Origin: Scleroderma bovista
Lineage: Eukaryota > Basidiomycota > Agaricomycetes > Boletales > Sclerodermataceae
Assembly: GCA_037178675.1 (NCBI GenBank)
Contig: JAYMGJ010000701.1
Span: 1 to 42,951 of the forward strand
Direction: 5' to 3'
Length of the DNA stretch: 42,951 nt
Positions 1-10,390 of this stretch are shown piece by piece. Positions within the stretch are counted from its first letter, which is position 1. Every line of letters starts with the position of its first letter. A model generated the notes under the pieces. It saw only the letters and a list, made by a program, of their open reading frames with translations, was not told where the DNA came from and did no database searches. The position numbers and the translations under genes were made by a program.

Positions 1-1157
1 TGGTTGGCCTTAGTGGCCTGCCCCTTGATTGAAATTCCGCTGCCAGGAGAGCCTTCTTCGTCTCTCATGTGAACGTCTCCTTTCTCTTTGGCAGGAGGCC
101 GAGTACTAGGACCAGGTTCTCCGTATTCGGAGCCTTCATGAGTGGGAGCGGGAGATAGTGAAGTAGAGTGGCGGTCGCTGCGCGCGGAAGTGTAGCGCGA
201 GTCAGGGGACGCCGACCATCGATAATGATCCCGAAGGAGTTTCTTGCCTGTGCTGGAGATATGACGTTCACTACCCCCAGGCCCTCCGAGTCCCTTCCTC
301 TGCCGCTTCCTGTCCCCCGCCCTAAACGCTTCCTTCCTCCGTTCCTCCGCCTTTTCTTCCCTATTCATGGTCCTTATGGCGAGCTGATGTAGGGCATGGT
401 CTTCATCCCTAGTCATTACTCGAGCTTCGTTCCATTCCCATTTGTTCCTGAGGTCGGCATCCGGTCCTAACACCTCTTTGACAGTGGGTGACCGGCCGCC
501 CTGGGGAAAGCAAACACCCACTGGATTTATCCCTTCGTAGCGGATGGTGGAGAAGGACACGCCTGCGAGTCCCCTTCGAGCAGTTTCCTGCTTGAAAGCA
601 AGACAAAAGCAGTCATAGCCCCCTGGGATCCTATCAGGGATCTCCCTTTTGCATAGCACGTGTTCCAGTGCGAAGAATTCGCAAACCTGTTCGAAATGGT
701 AGCTTTCGTAGTAGCTTTCACCTTTGTCGTTGACAATCCGGACCTTGTAAACGTCAGCCTCCTGACGAATAAACTCGGGAGTATAATTAAGGTTGTCGAT
801 ACCCATTGCGAAGCAGTCGAGGGGGTAGGTAGGGCGTCTGGTCCTAAATGATGGTTTTGCGCTTGCTGGACGCAGTATGTGCGCTGTGCGGGCACGATGG
901 TTACAAGACAAACATCTCCCCTTTATATCGTAAGGTTTCACGGTCGATCCGGATGACCGACGCCTTGAGTTGGTGGCAGGCGGTGTCATGCGATCATGCT
1001 GAAATGGCGAGTATCGATAGCACTTGCTTTGGTCGGGAGCAGAGTGCTGTCGCCTGTGGGAGTAACGATTATTACCGACACAATTAGGCGCCGTCTTCTC
1101 GTGCGACGTTGACGTCGTTTCCGGTCCCACGACCCAGAGCCATCTTGCCTGGCGTTT
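1..1157 (-). CDS. Uncharacterised open frame downstream of gypsy pol, runs off left edge
   Basis: I do not recognise this protein. On the minus strand a frame stays open from just after a TAG at 1158-1160 to the window's left edge, about 385 codons; the first ATG in it is at 989. The N-terminal part is Arg/Ser rich and contains a cysteine/histidine cluster (CLSCNHRARTAH) that could be a degenerate zinc knuckle. A compact middle follows (YPLDCFAMGIDNLNYTPEF, then VYKVRIVNDKGESYY), and then a charged Glu/Lys/Arg-rich tail. It has the same orientation as the gypsy pol that ends at 1310, so it may be an extra 3' ORF of that element. It could equally be an exon of a separate gene. No promoter or splice site was fixed. 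The length of open frame and its protein-like composition make coding capacity likely; the function is unknown. Confidence 0.5.
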
Positions 1158-1309
1158 CTACTGGGCCCAACATCCGGGTGTTGCTGTCGTGTTCGTTGAT
1201 ACGGTTCTGTGTAGGGGATCACAGGTGGTTGTTTCAACGGGCAATAGTGAGGGCGCGGTCTGGAGGTCGTACTGTCACAGTAACCAGACTGGGCGGATGC
1301 CGGAACCGG

Positions 1310-3647
1310 TCACTGTCTCCTCATGTCCTGATGGACAGGGCAATTTTTGTTAGGGTGACATATGCATATTGCTATGCACCCGGCAACTACGTCCTCATCT
1401 TTGTCCGATGCGGTTCCGATATTGATATCGGTCAATCGTGATATGTCATCGATACCTAGTACTTCAAAGTAGTCAGTGAGTGCATGAAGGTGTGCTATCT
1501 CACCATATGGTAGCCACGTAGTATCGCCAGACGTCCAGCGAACCTCGAACGAGGCGTCCGAGTGACTCCCTCGGTGCGATAGGATCTTGTCAACAGTCCA
1601 TTCGCGTGCTGTGCCTCTGAGTTCGGGGATTTGTTCGTCTAGGCGGCCAGGAAACAGGCGGTCGTCGTTAGGGATGTGGATGCGTAGCAATGACGAGTGG
1701 AACACGTCGTGAATGCCTCGCTGGCGTAGGGAACTAGGAAGTTCGATGCGATATGAGTAGTTGCCAAAGTCCTGGCTTATCTTATATGGTCCCACAAATT
1801 TCGGTACTAATTTCCTAGTCGTCCCTTTGGGGAAGCTAATATTTTTTGTCGAAATGTAGACCAAATCGCCCACAACAAAGGGGCACGTGCGTCTCCGTTT
1901 GTTCGCTTGCACCATTTGCTTTACCCTAGCTGTCAGCAGCGCATCGTGTGCTGCTGTCAACGCTAACTTCATTCTTTGTGCATATGCTCTTACGCTCGGA
2001 TACTCATCGCTACTTGGAGCATCCCAAATCATGGTTCTAGGCATCCTTCCAGTGTTCAAGAAGAACAGTGAGTACCCCGTCGATTCAGATCGAGCCAGAT
2101 TGATAGCGAATTCGATAGCCGGCAGCCTCGTCACCCAGTCTTTCTGGGTAGGTCCGATACATGATCTCAACATCTGGCCGATCGTCCGATTAGCACGTTC
2201 TGTTGACCTGTCGGTTTCTGGGTGGTAAGCACTCGACATGCGCTGCTTTACACCTATCAATTTATTCAGGTGTGTCCAGAACAGGCTCGTAAATAGAACG
2301 TCTCGATCGCTAACAATTGTTCTAGGTAAGCCATGAAGTTTGTAGACTTCAGCAAACATTAACTCGGTGATGTCCTTCACCGTGTAGGTCGTTCAGCTTG
2401 GCACCAGGTGTATCATCGCAGTAAGCAAATCTATTATCACTGTTATTGAGTCGTACAACCCGTCTCTATCTTTTGATTCAGGTAACGGGCCCACAAAGTC
2501 GACTCCAATCGCATTCCATGGTGCAGATGGGACAGACAGCGGGTTCAACAGCCCGTACGGTTTCTGGTTCGGGGGTTTACTCCGCTGGCAGGTTGTACAC
2601 GAGGTACAAAATGTGGCGACATCGTGCACCATCGTGTCCCACCATACGTATTCCCTTAGGTACGATAATGTTTTCCTGGAGCCCAGATGAGCTAACAACG
2701 AATGTGCCTGGTCGATGACCATTTCCCTCAGCGTTCATTCACCTATCCTGATGTCCGGGATACATATAACATTTCTGTCAGGCAGTTTCAGGCGTATGAA
2801 GCCATCTTCAGTAAGTGTGAAGTTCTTAAATGCCTTGGGGGTCTCTAATATTTTCCCGAAGAACATGTCTTCTTTATAACGACCCTTCGCCTCCTGTAGG
2901 AGGTTCTCGTCATGTGGGTACGTTATTGGTGCTGTACGCCTTGTCTCCCTTTCAGGTGGTTCCATTGGGACTGATATAGCTTTGCTTTCAGGCATGGACA
3001 TTGAGGGTGGTTGGGTCGCAGTACCCATTCCCCCCTCCATTCGTCCCTTAGGGCCTCTGAGGACGAACCGATCTTTCATACACGCTGCAAACTCGCTGCC
3101 TGTCTCTGGGAGACCACTCTCTGCCGGTATTGGAGGCTGTCGTGGGCGGCGCAATCTAGCATGGGGCGTTGGGCACTGGTCCGCCTCAGTCTGGGGGACT
3201 GGAGGCTGGTCTGGTGACATCTCCCCCTGGTGTTCAATCGGCACCGGGTCCACTGTTAAAGATGCGTCTCCCCCCCCTCCATCGGAGGGCCTCGGCGTTG
3301 ATGCCGGCCCAAGACGCAATGTGACCCGCTTGGGCGCCGGTGTGGCCACGAGGGTATCGTGCCCGATGCTGCACCCAGATTGCCGGTCTGCCAGTCTGTG
3401 GCTGCGCCTTACATTTGGCGCTACCGCCTCCTGCCCCACCAATAATGGAGCGCTGATGACACCATTCAGCGATGTGGAGTCTACGTCAGCGATATCCAGA
3501 TCGCACTGGAGGTATTCGTCGCGTGTCCAGATAGTCCCTGGTGCGTCGAATTCGTACATTCGAGACAACACATCCGGTAATATATTCTCCTCCCCAGGCA
3601 CATATAAGACTTCAAAGTTAAATTCCGAGAGGCGTTCCATCCACCGG
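1310..3647 (-). pseudogene. Gypsy pol 3' part: RNase H end, integrase, chromodomain-like tail
   Basis: This is the 3' half of the polyprotein, in one frame. It starts at the end of RNase H (WMERLSEFNFEVLYVPGEEN, then the Asp of NILPDVLSR). A Pro-rich linker follows, then an HHCC zinc-binding integrase N-domain (AHSLLAHLG ... CTSCTTC). The DDE core is present with Asp in VGVDFVGP, Asp in IVSDRDVLF and Glu in STERANR. The tail is chromodomain-like (REWTVDKILSHRG ... DTTWLPYGE). TGA codons at 2735-2737 and 2393-2395 interrupt it; both sit where an Arg codon fits (RIGE-TLRE and VPS-TTYT), consistent with CGA changed to TGA. The frame ends at another TGA at 1310, after which it stays open for about 80 further codons, so that stop may also be a mutation. 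Integration activity is lost. Confidence 0.88.
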
Positions 3648-5748
3648 TGTGAGTCAAAGTGTGGACTTGGGTCAGAGTAATAACCCAAACACAACACCAA
3701 CAAAGGACTACGAAAATGTGCGAGTGGTGGTTTACCTCCGCGGTGTCCAGAGAGGATGTGCTAAGGAGGGGAGAAGGGGATCTACACCAACAGGGTGATG
3801 CAGACGGTGATGCAGGATACTCCTGGGGTACAGGAGTAATAGAAGACGAAGGGGATAGGGGTCTGGACTCTTCCTAAGGCCTAGGAAGTGTCAAAGCGGG
3901 GATTGGGTTGACTGAGACTGAAACAGCGATACTACACCTAGAGATTGGTGCAGCAAAGGGGCAGGGATGCCTCTGATGTCCAGAGGCGAGGAAGATTGAC
4001 TGGTATGAAGCCTAGACTCCGCTTGAGCCTAGTATAAAGAATAGATCTTGAATAACTTGGATAAACTTGACAATATTGAGCCTTTAGACCTTCACTGAAG
4101 CCTACAAGGACTCAAAGACTGAAGGGATACTGATTGAGAGAGTCTGAGAGAGGGATAATTTCGTGCAATTGGGTCCTCTTTCACTGGGCTGAGCCCAGGG
4201 GTTTAAATACATGGGGGGGCACAGCATTAAAGTACAAAAAGAGAAGGGAGTAAGCAGAATTTGTCAAGGATTGGTAAGGGATTGGTAAGAGCTTTGTAAG
4301 GGGTTTGTAAGCGATCAGTAAGCAAGGGATAAGCAGGAATGAGTAAGCATAGGAAGCATGAATAAGCTGCTGAGTAAAGGAATGAGTAAGCTGCATGACA
4401 AGATTGATTGGTAAGGGAGTGAGTCATCAGCTGAGTAATATACCAAAAATGCGAAAGGGATAGAGTAATACTGATGACAAGAGAGCATCAGTAAGCAAGG
4501 GATGAGTCACTGCACAGCAGAAGGAGTCATTGATGCACAGCCTAAGAAGTTTGATGGGGGGCTGTGTACCATCAGGAATTTGATGGGACAACAATGGGGA
4601 AGATCTGGGATTAATAGGGGGATTGATCCGAGACAAAACAGCCACAAGAAGGGTACCAGGGGTCCAGAGGTCTTTTTGGGGGGTCAGCATACACTAAAGT
4701 ATAGTGCATGTGTTCTAGCGCCGCTGAAGCGCAACCATGGGCTCCCTTGACGAGCTCTCTTCTGGGAAAGAACGAGAGAGGGTTCTTCTTCCTAATAGCA
4801 CTATAAAGTGGGGGGAATAACTGTCATGGTGCTGGGGGACGTCGTCTGAAAGTAGGGAAGCGGATAGAGTATTGAATTCGACGCATCCAGGGAAGCGAGA
4901 CGAACGACAGAGGAAGATGGACATGGCAAGTATCTGGGAGGAAGGGACCATAGGCTGAGGGCTCAGGGGACACAGAGACGACCAGAGAAGACTTCTCAAG
5001 CTTGACAATAGACCTAAGATGACCAAAGTACGTCCTTGACGCAGGACTGACGAGGAGAACGCGCTGACCGAGAACGAGAGGGACTGAGGGAGCAGGCTGG
5101 GAAGATATGTGCCAGGCAGTGCATGGGAACTCTGGGAGAGGCTGTCCTAAGAGCAGGACATAGTGGAGATCTGCAGCAATAGCGGAGAAATGATCCAGAG
5201 AAAATATGGACTCCATAGTGAGCGATGAAGCGAACGTCTGGATTGCGGGGGGAATATCTCCGTGGGAAATGAACGGATTTGCGTCGGAACTTGACAGGCA
5301 GATAGACCACGCTCTAGGCTTTCTGACGGTATAGTCACGTGCCTGACAGCTTCAGAAACGACGGAGCTATTCAAAATATCGGAATGCCGGCACTGGGCGC
5401 CTAAAAATGACATTTGGGCGCTAAAAATCATTTCTTCTCTTTCTCCTTCGTTTCTCCATCAATTCTTCGGCTTCTTTGATCGTTCTGGTATGGGAGTTGG
5501 ACTGCAGACGTGTGCATTCCTTTCTCATACCACAATTGACGTTATTCCTTCAGTTTCTTCTGCTTCTTGGAGGTTCTCGTGTGATAGATGACTGTCTGCA
5601 TTGGCATTCATCTCTCGCATCAGGATAGTCGTCTTGTGCGATAGATGGCTACGATGAGGGTCCGTCGTGCTTATCCTTTGCATAAGGATCATTCGATATA
5701 GGCGTTATCTTCCATGTTCACTGTACCAAACCTGTTTGGTGCGTGACA
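3648..5748 (-). mobile_element. Solo LTR (2.1 kb) inserted in the gypsy RNase H region
   Basis: The insert begins TGTGAGTC and ends GCGTGACA on the plus strand, the TG...CA termini of an LTR. It is bounded by a 4 bp duplication, CCGG, at 3644-3647 and 5749-5752. Removing it joins the two halves of the RNase H frame exactly. No RT, integrase or gag can be seen inside, and its open frames are low-complexity, so a solo LTR left by LTR-LTR recombination is the simplest reading. On the minus strand there is a TATA-like GTATTTAAA near 4203-4211, about 560 bp from the 3' end, followed by pyrimidine-rich DNA, which fits a U3-R-U5 layout in minus orientation. The stretch 4180-4450 is rich in GTAAG-type short repeats. 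Confidence 0.8.
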
Positions 5749-5752
5749 CCGG

Positions 5753-5841
5753 GCCTGGTGGCCAGACAGACCCTTCTGGTCGAGTATGTGGGTAAGGCTC
5801 TTATGATCCGTCACCCACGTAAATTTGACCCCCTGTAGGAT
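5753..5841 (-). pseudogene. Stranded middle piece of gypsy RNase H
   Basis: This 89 bp island lies between the solo LTR and the KDZ transposon. On the minus strand it encodes QGVKFTWVTDHKSLTHIL then DQKGLSGHQAR, the conserved third block of Ty3/gypsy RNase H with its catalytic Asp (VTDHKSL). Its upstream neighbour in the protein is at 25435 and its downstream neighbour at 3643. That makes it the key proof that both flanking insertions hit one element. Confidence 0.93.
5835..5841. other. Target-site duplication, left copy (KDZ element)
   Basis: GTAGGAT here is repeated at 25428-25434, immediately outside the inverted repeats. The match is 7 bp perfect and becomes 8 bp with one mismatch if extended by a base (TGTAGGAT against GGTAGGAT). 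The Zisupton branch of the superfamily is known for 8 bp duplications, so the true size may be 8. Confidence 0.8.
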
Positions 5842-5931
5842 GAGCCCATGTACCTTGGTAGGCCGTGATACATGGCCAACGGAGGTTGACAATTGGCCGT
5901 GGCGTATGGCCAGCGGAGGATGGGCTGAACT
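5842..5931 (+). repeat. KDZ left terminal inverted repeat
   Basis: This pairs in inverted orientation with 25338-25427. The best shared blocks are ATGTACCT (6 bp in from the end), CGGAGGTTGACAATTGGCCG, ATGGCCAG and ATGGGCTGA, in the same order with one single-base gap. Weaker similarity continues inward to about 6000 (GGGCCC, GGTGT.GCCATGTGG), so the original repeat may have been about 160 bp. Confidence 0.85.
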
Positions 5932-6895
5932 AGGGAGTGTGACCATGATGGATGACTGGGCCCTATAGTAGGTGTCGCCATGTGGTTTGCATGGGCTGAG
6001 TATAGAGTGGCACGTTGCTTCATGGGTGGGCCCATGTCTCTACATACCGTGTTGCCATAGTGCCAGTGTAATATGGCCCCACGGCAGGTACACTCAATGT
6101 TGGCATGGCTTCTGTACGGCAATTGTAAATACCGTGTGGCAACAATGGGTGTGTACGGTCGCCGTGCAGCTACGGTACACACATACTGTACACACGCAAT
6201 ATGTATGATCGCCGTGTTGCCACGGTATACAGACACCACGTGAACACGGTGTGTACGGTCGCCGTGTGGCGACGGTACACGGACACCGTGCCAACACGGT
6301 GCCTATGGTTGCCGTGGCCACGGTACACAGATACCGTACCCACACGGTGTGTACTGTCACCGTGTGGCTACGGTACACAGATATCGTGCCCAGACGATAT
6401 GTACGGTTGCCGTGGGGCCACGGTACACGCACACCGTGGCCACACGGTATGTACATTTGCCGTGTGGACACGGTACACGGCCACCATGCCACCACGTTGT
6501 GTACGGTCGGATACCACTGACGAAGAAATGGACTGCCGGCGATGTTCGGTCATCACGGCTGGTGCAGCAGAGCTAGGGCAGGTGGGGGATATCCCGGGTG
6601 CCAATGATTTAAGTGCAAAACAACTAATCTCTGCTCCCGTGTGGCCACGGTATCTATACCAAGTGGGCACGGTATCCGTGTACCATGGCCGCACGGTAAC
6701 TGTCCGTGTGGCTATGGTACACAGATACCGTACCCACACGGTGTGTACGGTCGCCGTGTGGCCACGGTACACACACGCCGTGGCCACACGGTATGTACAA
6801 TTGCCGTGTGGACACGGTACACGGCCACCGTGCCACCACGTGGTGTACAGTCGCCGTGTGGCCACGGTATCTATACTAAGTGGGCATGGTGTCCG

Positions 6896-7519
6896 TGTCA
6901 CGACCGTGACATCCGATCACCCTGTACCCTATTGTCCGATCGCGTCCACGCGTTCGCCGTCCGTCTATTGTATGTACTCCCTTTTCCGTTTCTTTCTATC
7001 TGTCCTGTATCGCCACCGATCGGTGAGCGCGTTGTCCGTTCTGTCTCTCTGTACTATTACCTAATATGTTTCCTTTCTTGTTTCCGGTTACTATACGTTC
7101 CCGTCCCGTTGCATTACTAATACGATACTCATCGGTAATCCGGTTATCGCACTTACCGTACTTACTCAGCGCGCAGCGCGACTGCGCTCGTCATTCGTCG
7201 GTAATCCCGACTTCCCGTACATCGCCTCACCCGTTCCACTCAGTATAAATACCTAGATACTCGGTCTGTTGTAGTTTCAGTTCGAATATCGAATAAGATA
7301 CTTCTCATCTGTTCTCCCTTCGCACTCTCCGTCTCTGTCTCGTACAAGCACTCGGTCATAGACCGTTTACCCTCGGACTCTCCATCAGACCCTCGGTCGG
7401 CCTTCCTATTACTCGGGAAGCGCGACTACGCTACGTAGCATCTCGGTCTTACCGCTAGACCAACCCCTGACCCCCTGACCCCTCGTAGAGATCAGATCGG
7501 TGAAGAACCGGTCTTGACA
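6896..7519 (+). mobile_element. Solo LTR (624 bp) inside the KDZ left array
   Basis: It begins TGTCACGACC and ends GTCTTGACA, with a 5 bp duplication GTCCG at 6891-6895 and 7520-7524. The surrounding 25/50 bp repeat resumes correctly after removal. It has a TATA-like TATAAATA near 7243-7250 followed by pyrimidine-rich DNA, so U3-R-U5 reads on the plus strand. It has no coding capacity. It inserted after the KDZ element arrived, or at least after the array existed. Confidence 0.75.
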
Positions 7520-7866
7520 GTCCGTAGGCACGGTGTTGGCACGGTGTCCATGCCCTGACAATATGTACGGTCACCGTGTGGCCACAGTACATGCATGCCG
7601 TGGCCACACGGTATGTACAATTGCCGTGTGGACACGGTACACGGCCACCGTGCCAACATGTGGTGTACGGTCGCCGTGTGGCCACGGTATCTATGCCAAG
7701 TGGGCACGGTGTCCATGTACCGTGGCCGCACACCAACCGTAGGCATGGTGTTGGCACGGTGTCCGTGCCAAGACAATATGTATGGTCGCTGTGTGGCCAT
7801 GGTACACGCACGCCGTGGCCACACGGTATGTACAATTGCCGTGTGGACACGGTACACGGCCACCGT

Positions 7867-9572
7867 TGTAGAAGGTTAGTTCCGGAAGGGTGCAAAACAG
7901 GTCCGCCCAAGGGAACTGGGTCTGGCTCAAACTGGTAGAGTCGGAAAAGCGAAGGAAGGTGCACAGAGCACTCGGACTAGCAAGGAGTGGGGTGTGACGA
8001 GCAGCGCAGTGGAAAAGAGAGTGGACGAGAGAGCGCGAGGTGCGCTCTGGTCAAAAGCCTAGAGAGTTCCCTAGAGAGCGGAGGAGAGACGTATGCGAAA
8101 GTGAGGGACACACGGCGAAAGACGAAACGATACGACGAAACGAGCGAATACGATAAAATGCGACAATGAGACCTTGAACAAACTGAAACCTCACGTAGAA
8201 GCTGGGGCTCTTACTCTGCTATGAGGGGGAGAAAAAGAGTGTTGTATTCTTCCAGGGTAAGGTATATGTGGCCCTAGGACCAATGTATGGAACATAAGGG
8301 TCAGGAAACACTGTAGCGCTCCAAGCGCGTCTAAGCGGTAACTCTAGTCTAAATAAGGGAAATGGTGCACACTCTGGCACTATCTGACATAACGAAAAGG
8401 GTCCACAACCGAGTAACAGGCACCCGAGCATCAACAGATGACATAAAGAAGTGGGAAACTCTAACAAGGGAGATGGGCGCGAAGACGTACCCATGACGCG
8501 AAGTGTACAAAAGAGGGAGGACCAGAACAGCTTAACAGGGTCGCGGGTGGTTGCGTTTGCGTGCGAGTGAGCGAGGGTGGTCGAGTCGGGTCCTACTTGA
8601 GCTTGGGCGAGCGTTCGGGTGGTCTGTGCATTGAGTCACGATTTCACCCGTGCGAGTGATCAGGCGCACAGCAGCCACGGATGCACTCGCACGAGCGAGC
8701 AAGTCGGGTGTGACGCGATCGAACAGATGCGAGTGGACGGGCGAGCATGCGGGTCGGACGGGATGCGATCGGGTGGTCTGCGAGTCAAGTCGTGGCTACA
8801 CCCGTGCGAGCGATTGGGCGCACAGCAGCCGCGGATACACTCGCACGAGAGAGAATGCGAGCGGGTTGGACATGACGTGATCGAGTGCGATGCGAGACGA
8901 GTCGCGACTACACCCATGCGAGTGATCGGGCGCACAGCAGCCACGGATGCACTCGCGCGAGCGAGCGAGCGAGTCGGGTGTGATGCGATCGAACAGATGT
9001 GAGTGGGCGGGCGAGCATGCAGGTGTGATGCGATCGAACAGATGTGAGTGGGCGGGCGAGCATGCGGGTCGGACGGGATGCGATCGGGTGATCTGCGAGT
9101 CAAGTCGTGGCTACACCCGTGCGAGCGATCGGGCGCACAGCAGCCGCGGATACACTCGCACGAGAGAGAATGCGAGCGGGTTGGACGGGATGCGATCGGG
9201 TGGTCTGCGAGTCGAGTCGTGGCTACACCCGTGCGAGCGATCGGGCGCACAGCAGCCGCGGATACACTGGCACAAGAGAGAACGCGAGCGGGTTGGACGT
9301 GACGTGATCGAGTGCGATGCGAGACGAGTCGCAACTACACCCGTGCGAGTGATCGGGCGCGCAGCAGCCACGGATGCACTCGCGCGAGCGAGCGAGCGAG
9401 TCGGGTGTGATGCGATCGAACAGATGCAAGTGGACGGGCTAGTATGCGGGTCGGATGCGATGCGATCGGGGGGGTGTGCCTTACCGCGGGGGCGCGTCTA
9501 GGTGGGTCTCTCGCAGGGCTTAGGGTGTGACAGCTAGGGAGCTGTGCGCCTAGAGACCCGGGTGTCTCTACA
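7867..9572 (-). mobile_element. Second solo LTR (1.7 kb) inside the KDZ left array
   Basis: It begins TGTAGAAG and ends GTCTCTACA on the plus strand, with the 4 bp duplication CCGT at 7863-7866 and 9573-9576. The KDZ repeat reads through when it is removed. On the minus strand an AT-rich TATA-like stretch near 8260 is followed by pyrimidine-rich sequence down to 7867, suggesting minus orientation with U3 at the right. The right half is filled by a CpG-rich tandem repeat (8620-9475). There is no RT, integrase or gag, so I read it as a solo LTR. Confidence 0.65.
8620..9475. repeat. CpG-rich tandem repeat within the 1.7 kb LTR
   Basis: GCGCACAGCAGCC recurs at about 8664, 8818, 8930, 9133, 9245 and 9357, giving a ~112 bp basic spacing and longer 154/203 bp steps where extra sub-units (GATCGAACAGATG blocks) are present. 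The repeat is rich in CGAGCGAG and GCGATCG. Apparent open frames on both strands are composition artefacts. Confidence 0.75.
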
Positions 9573-10390
9573 CCGTGCCAACATGTGGGGTACGGTCGCC
9601 GTGTGGCCACGGTATCTATGCCAAGTGGGCACGGTGTCCGTGTACCGTGGCCGCACAGCAACTGTAGGCACGGTGTTGGCATGGTGTCCGTGCCCCAACA
9701 ATATGTACGGTTGCCGTGTGGCCACGGTACACGCACGCCGTGGCCATACAGTATGTACAATTGCCGTGTGGCCACGGTACACGCACGCCGTGGCCACACG
9801 GTATGTACAATTGCCGTGTGGACACGGTACACGGCCACCGTGCCACCACGTGGTGTACGGTCGCTGTGTGGCCACGGTATCTATACCAAGTGGGCACGGT
9901 GTCCGTGTACCGTGGCCGCACGGCAACCGTAGGCACGGTGTTGGCACGGTGTCAGTATACCGTGGCCACATGGCAATCATACGTGTGGGCACGGTGTCCG
10001 TATACCGTGGCCACACAGCAACTGTGTGGGCAGTGTTGACACAATGTCCGCATGGTAACCGTGTGCATCTGACATGGTGGGCATGTTCTGTGCCCATCAA
10101 CCCTGTACTGTGTGCCGTGCCGTGCCCATCTACCTGGTGCCACGTCCACAAGGTTACCGGCCCTGTGTGCTGTGTACATGCTGTGACCACACTGTGACCA
10201 TATGTACCATGTCCACACGGTGCCTGTCTGCCACGTTCACACGGCCACTGTGTGCCGTAGGATATGGTATGTCTACGGTAACGGGAGTGGACCAAATGCC
10301 ATCCATTAGACAACATACATTGCAACAATACGTAGTGTCCGAGTAATTGTAATACCCATTAGTTGAAATGTCAAAAGTGCGCATGATCTA

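Larger units (their letters stand above)
6170..10040. repeat. Left subterminal array: 25/50 bp palindromic repeats, split by two LTRs
   Basis: A 50 bp unit is tandemly repeated, built from two ~25 bp halves in roughly inverted orientation (a half like CACGGTGTGTACGGTCGCCG followed by a half ending in CGGACACCGTG). Blocks lie at 6170-6510, 6632-6895, 7520-7866 and 9573-10040. The interruptions are a ~120 bp non-repeat segment (6511-6631) and two LTR insertions. Copies differ often at CG versus TG/CA (for example ACGTGG against ATGTGG). Long open frames on both strands here result from the unit's composition, not from genes. A subterminal array like this is a candidate transposase-binding region. 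From 10041 to 10390 the repeat becomes degenerate and I see no gene. Confidence 0.85.

Noticed and set aside
1..40. Similarity of the left edge (TGGTTGGC...CCTTGATTG) to 30567-30590, as a possible 3' LTR copy of the gypsy leader
   Set aside because: Only about 17 scattered matching bases, and the left edge is inside an open reading frame.
6511..6631. Small insertion (~120 bp) in the left array, considered as a MITE
   Set aside because: No convincing terminal repeats or target duplication found by eye.
6201..7864. Long open frames on both strands, up to ~290 codons, across 6201-7864
   Set aside because: They lie in the 25/50 bp palindromic array and the LTR within it. The translations are periodic (CRVATVHGHRANT-like) and equally open on the opposite strand, so they reflect repeat composition.
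8660..9501. Frames of ~180-225 codons on both strands
   Set aside because: They are periodic translations of the 112 bp CpG-rich tandem repeat.
6170..10040. CRISPR-like array
   Set aside because: Units are contiguous with no unique spacers, and the organism is a eukaryote.
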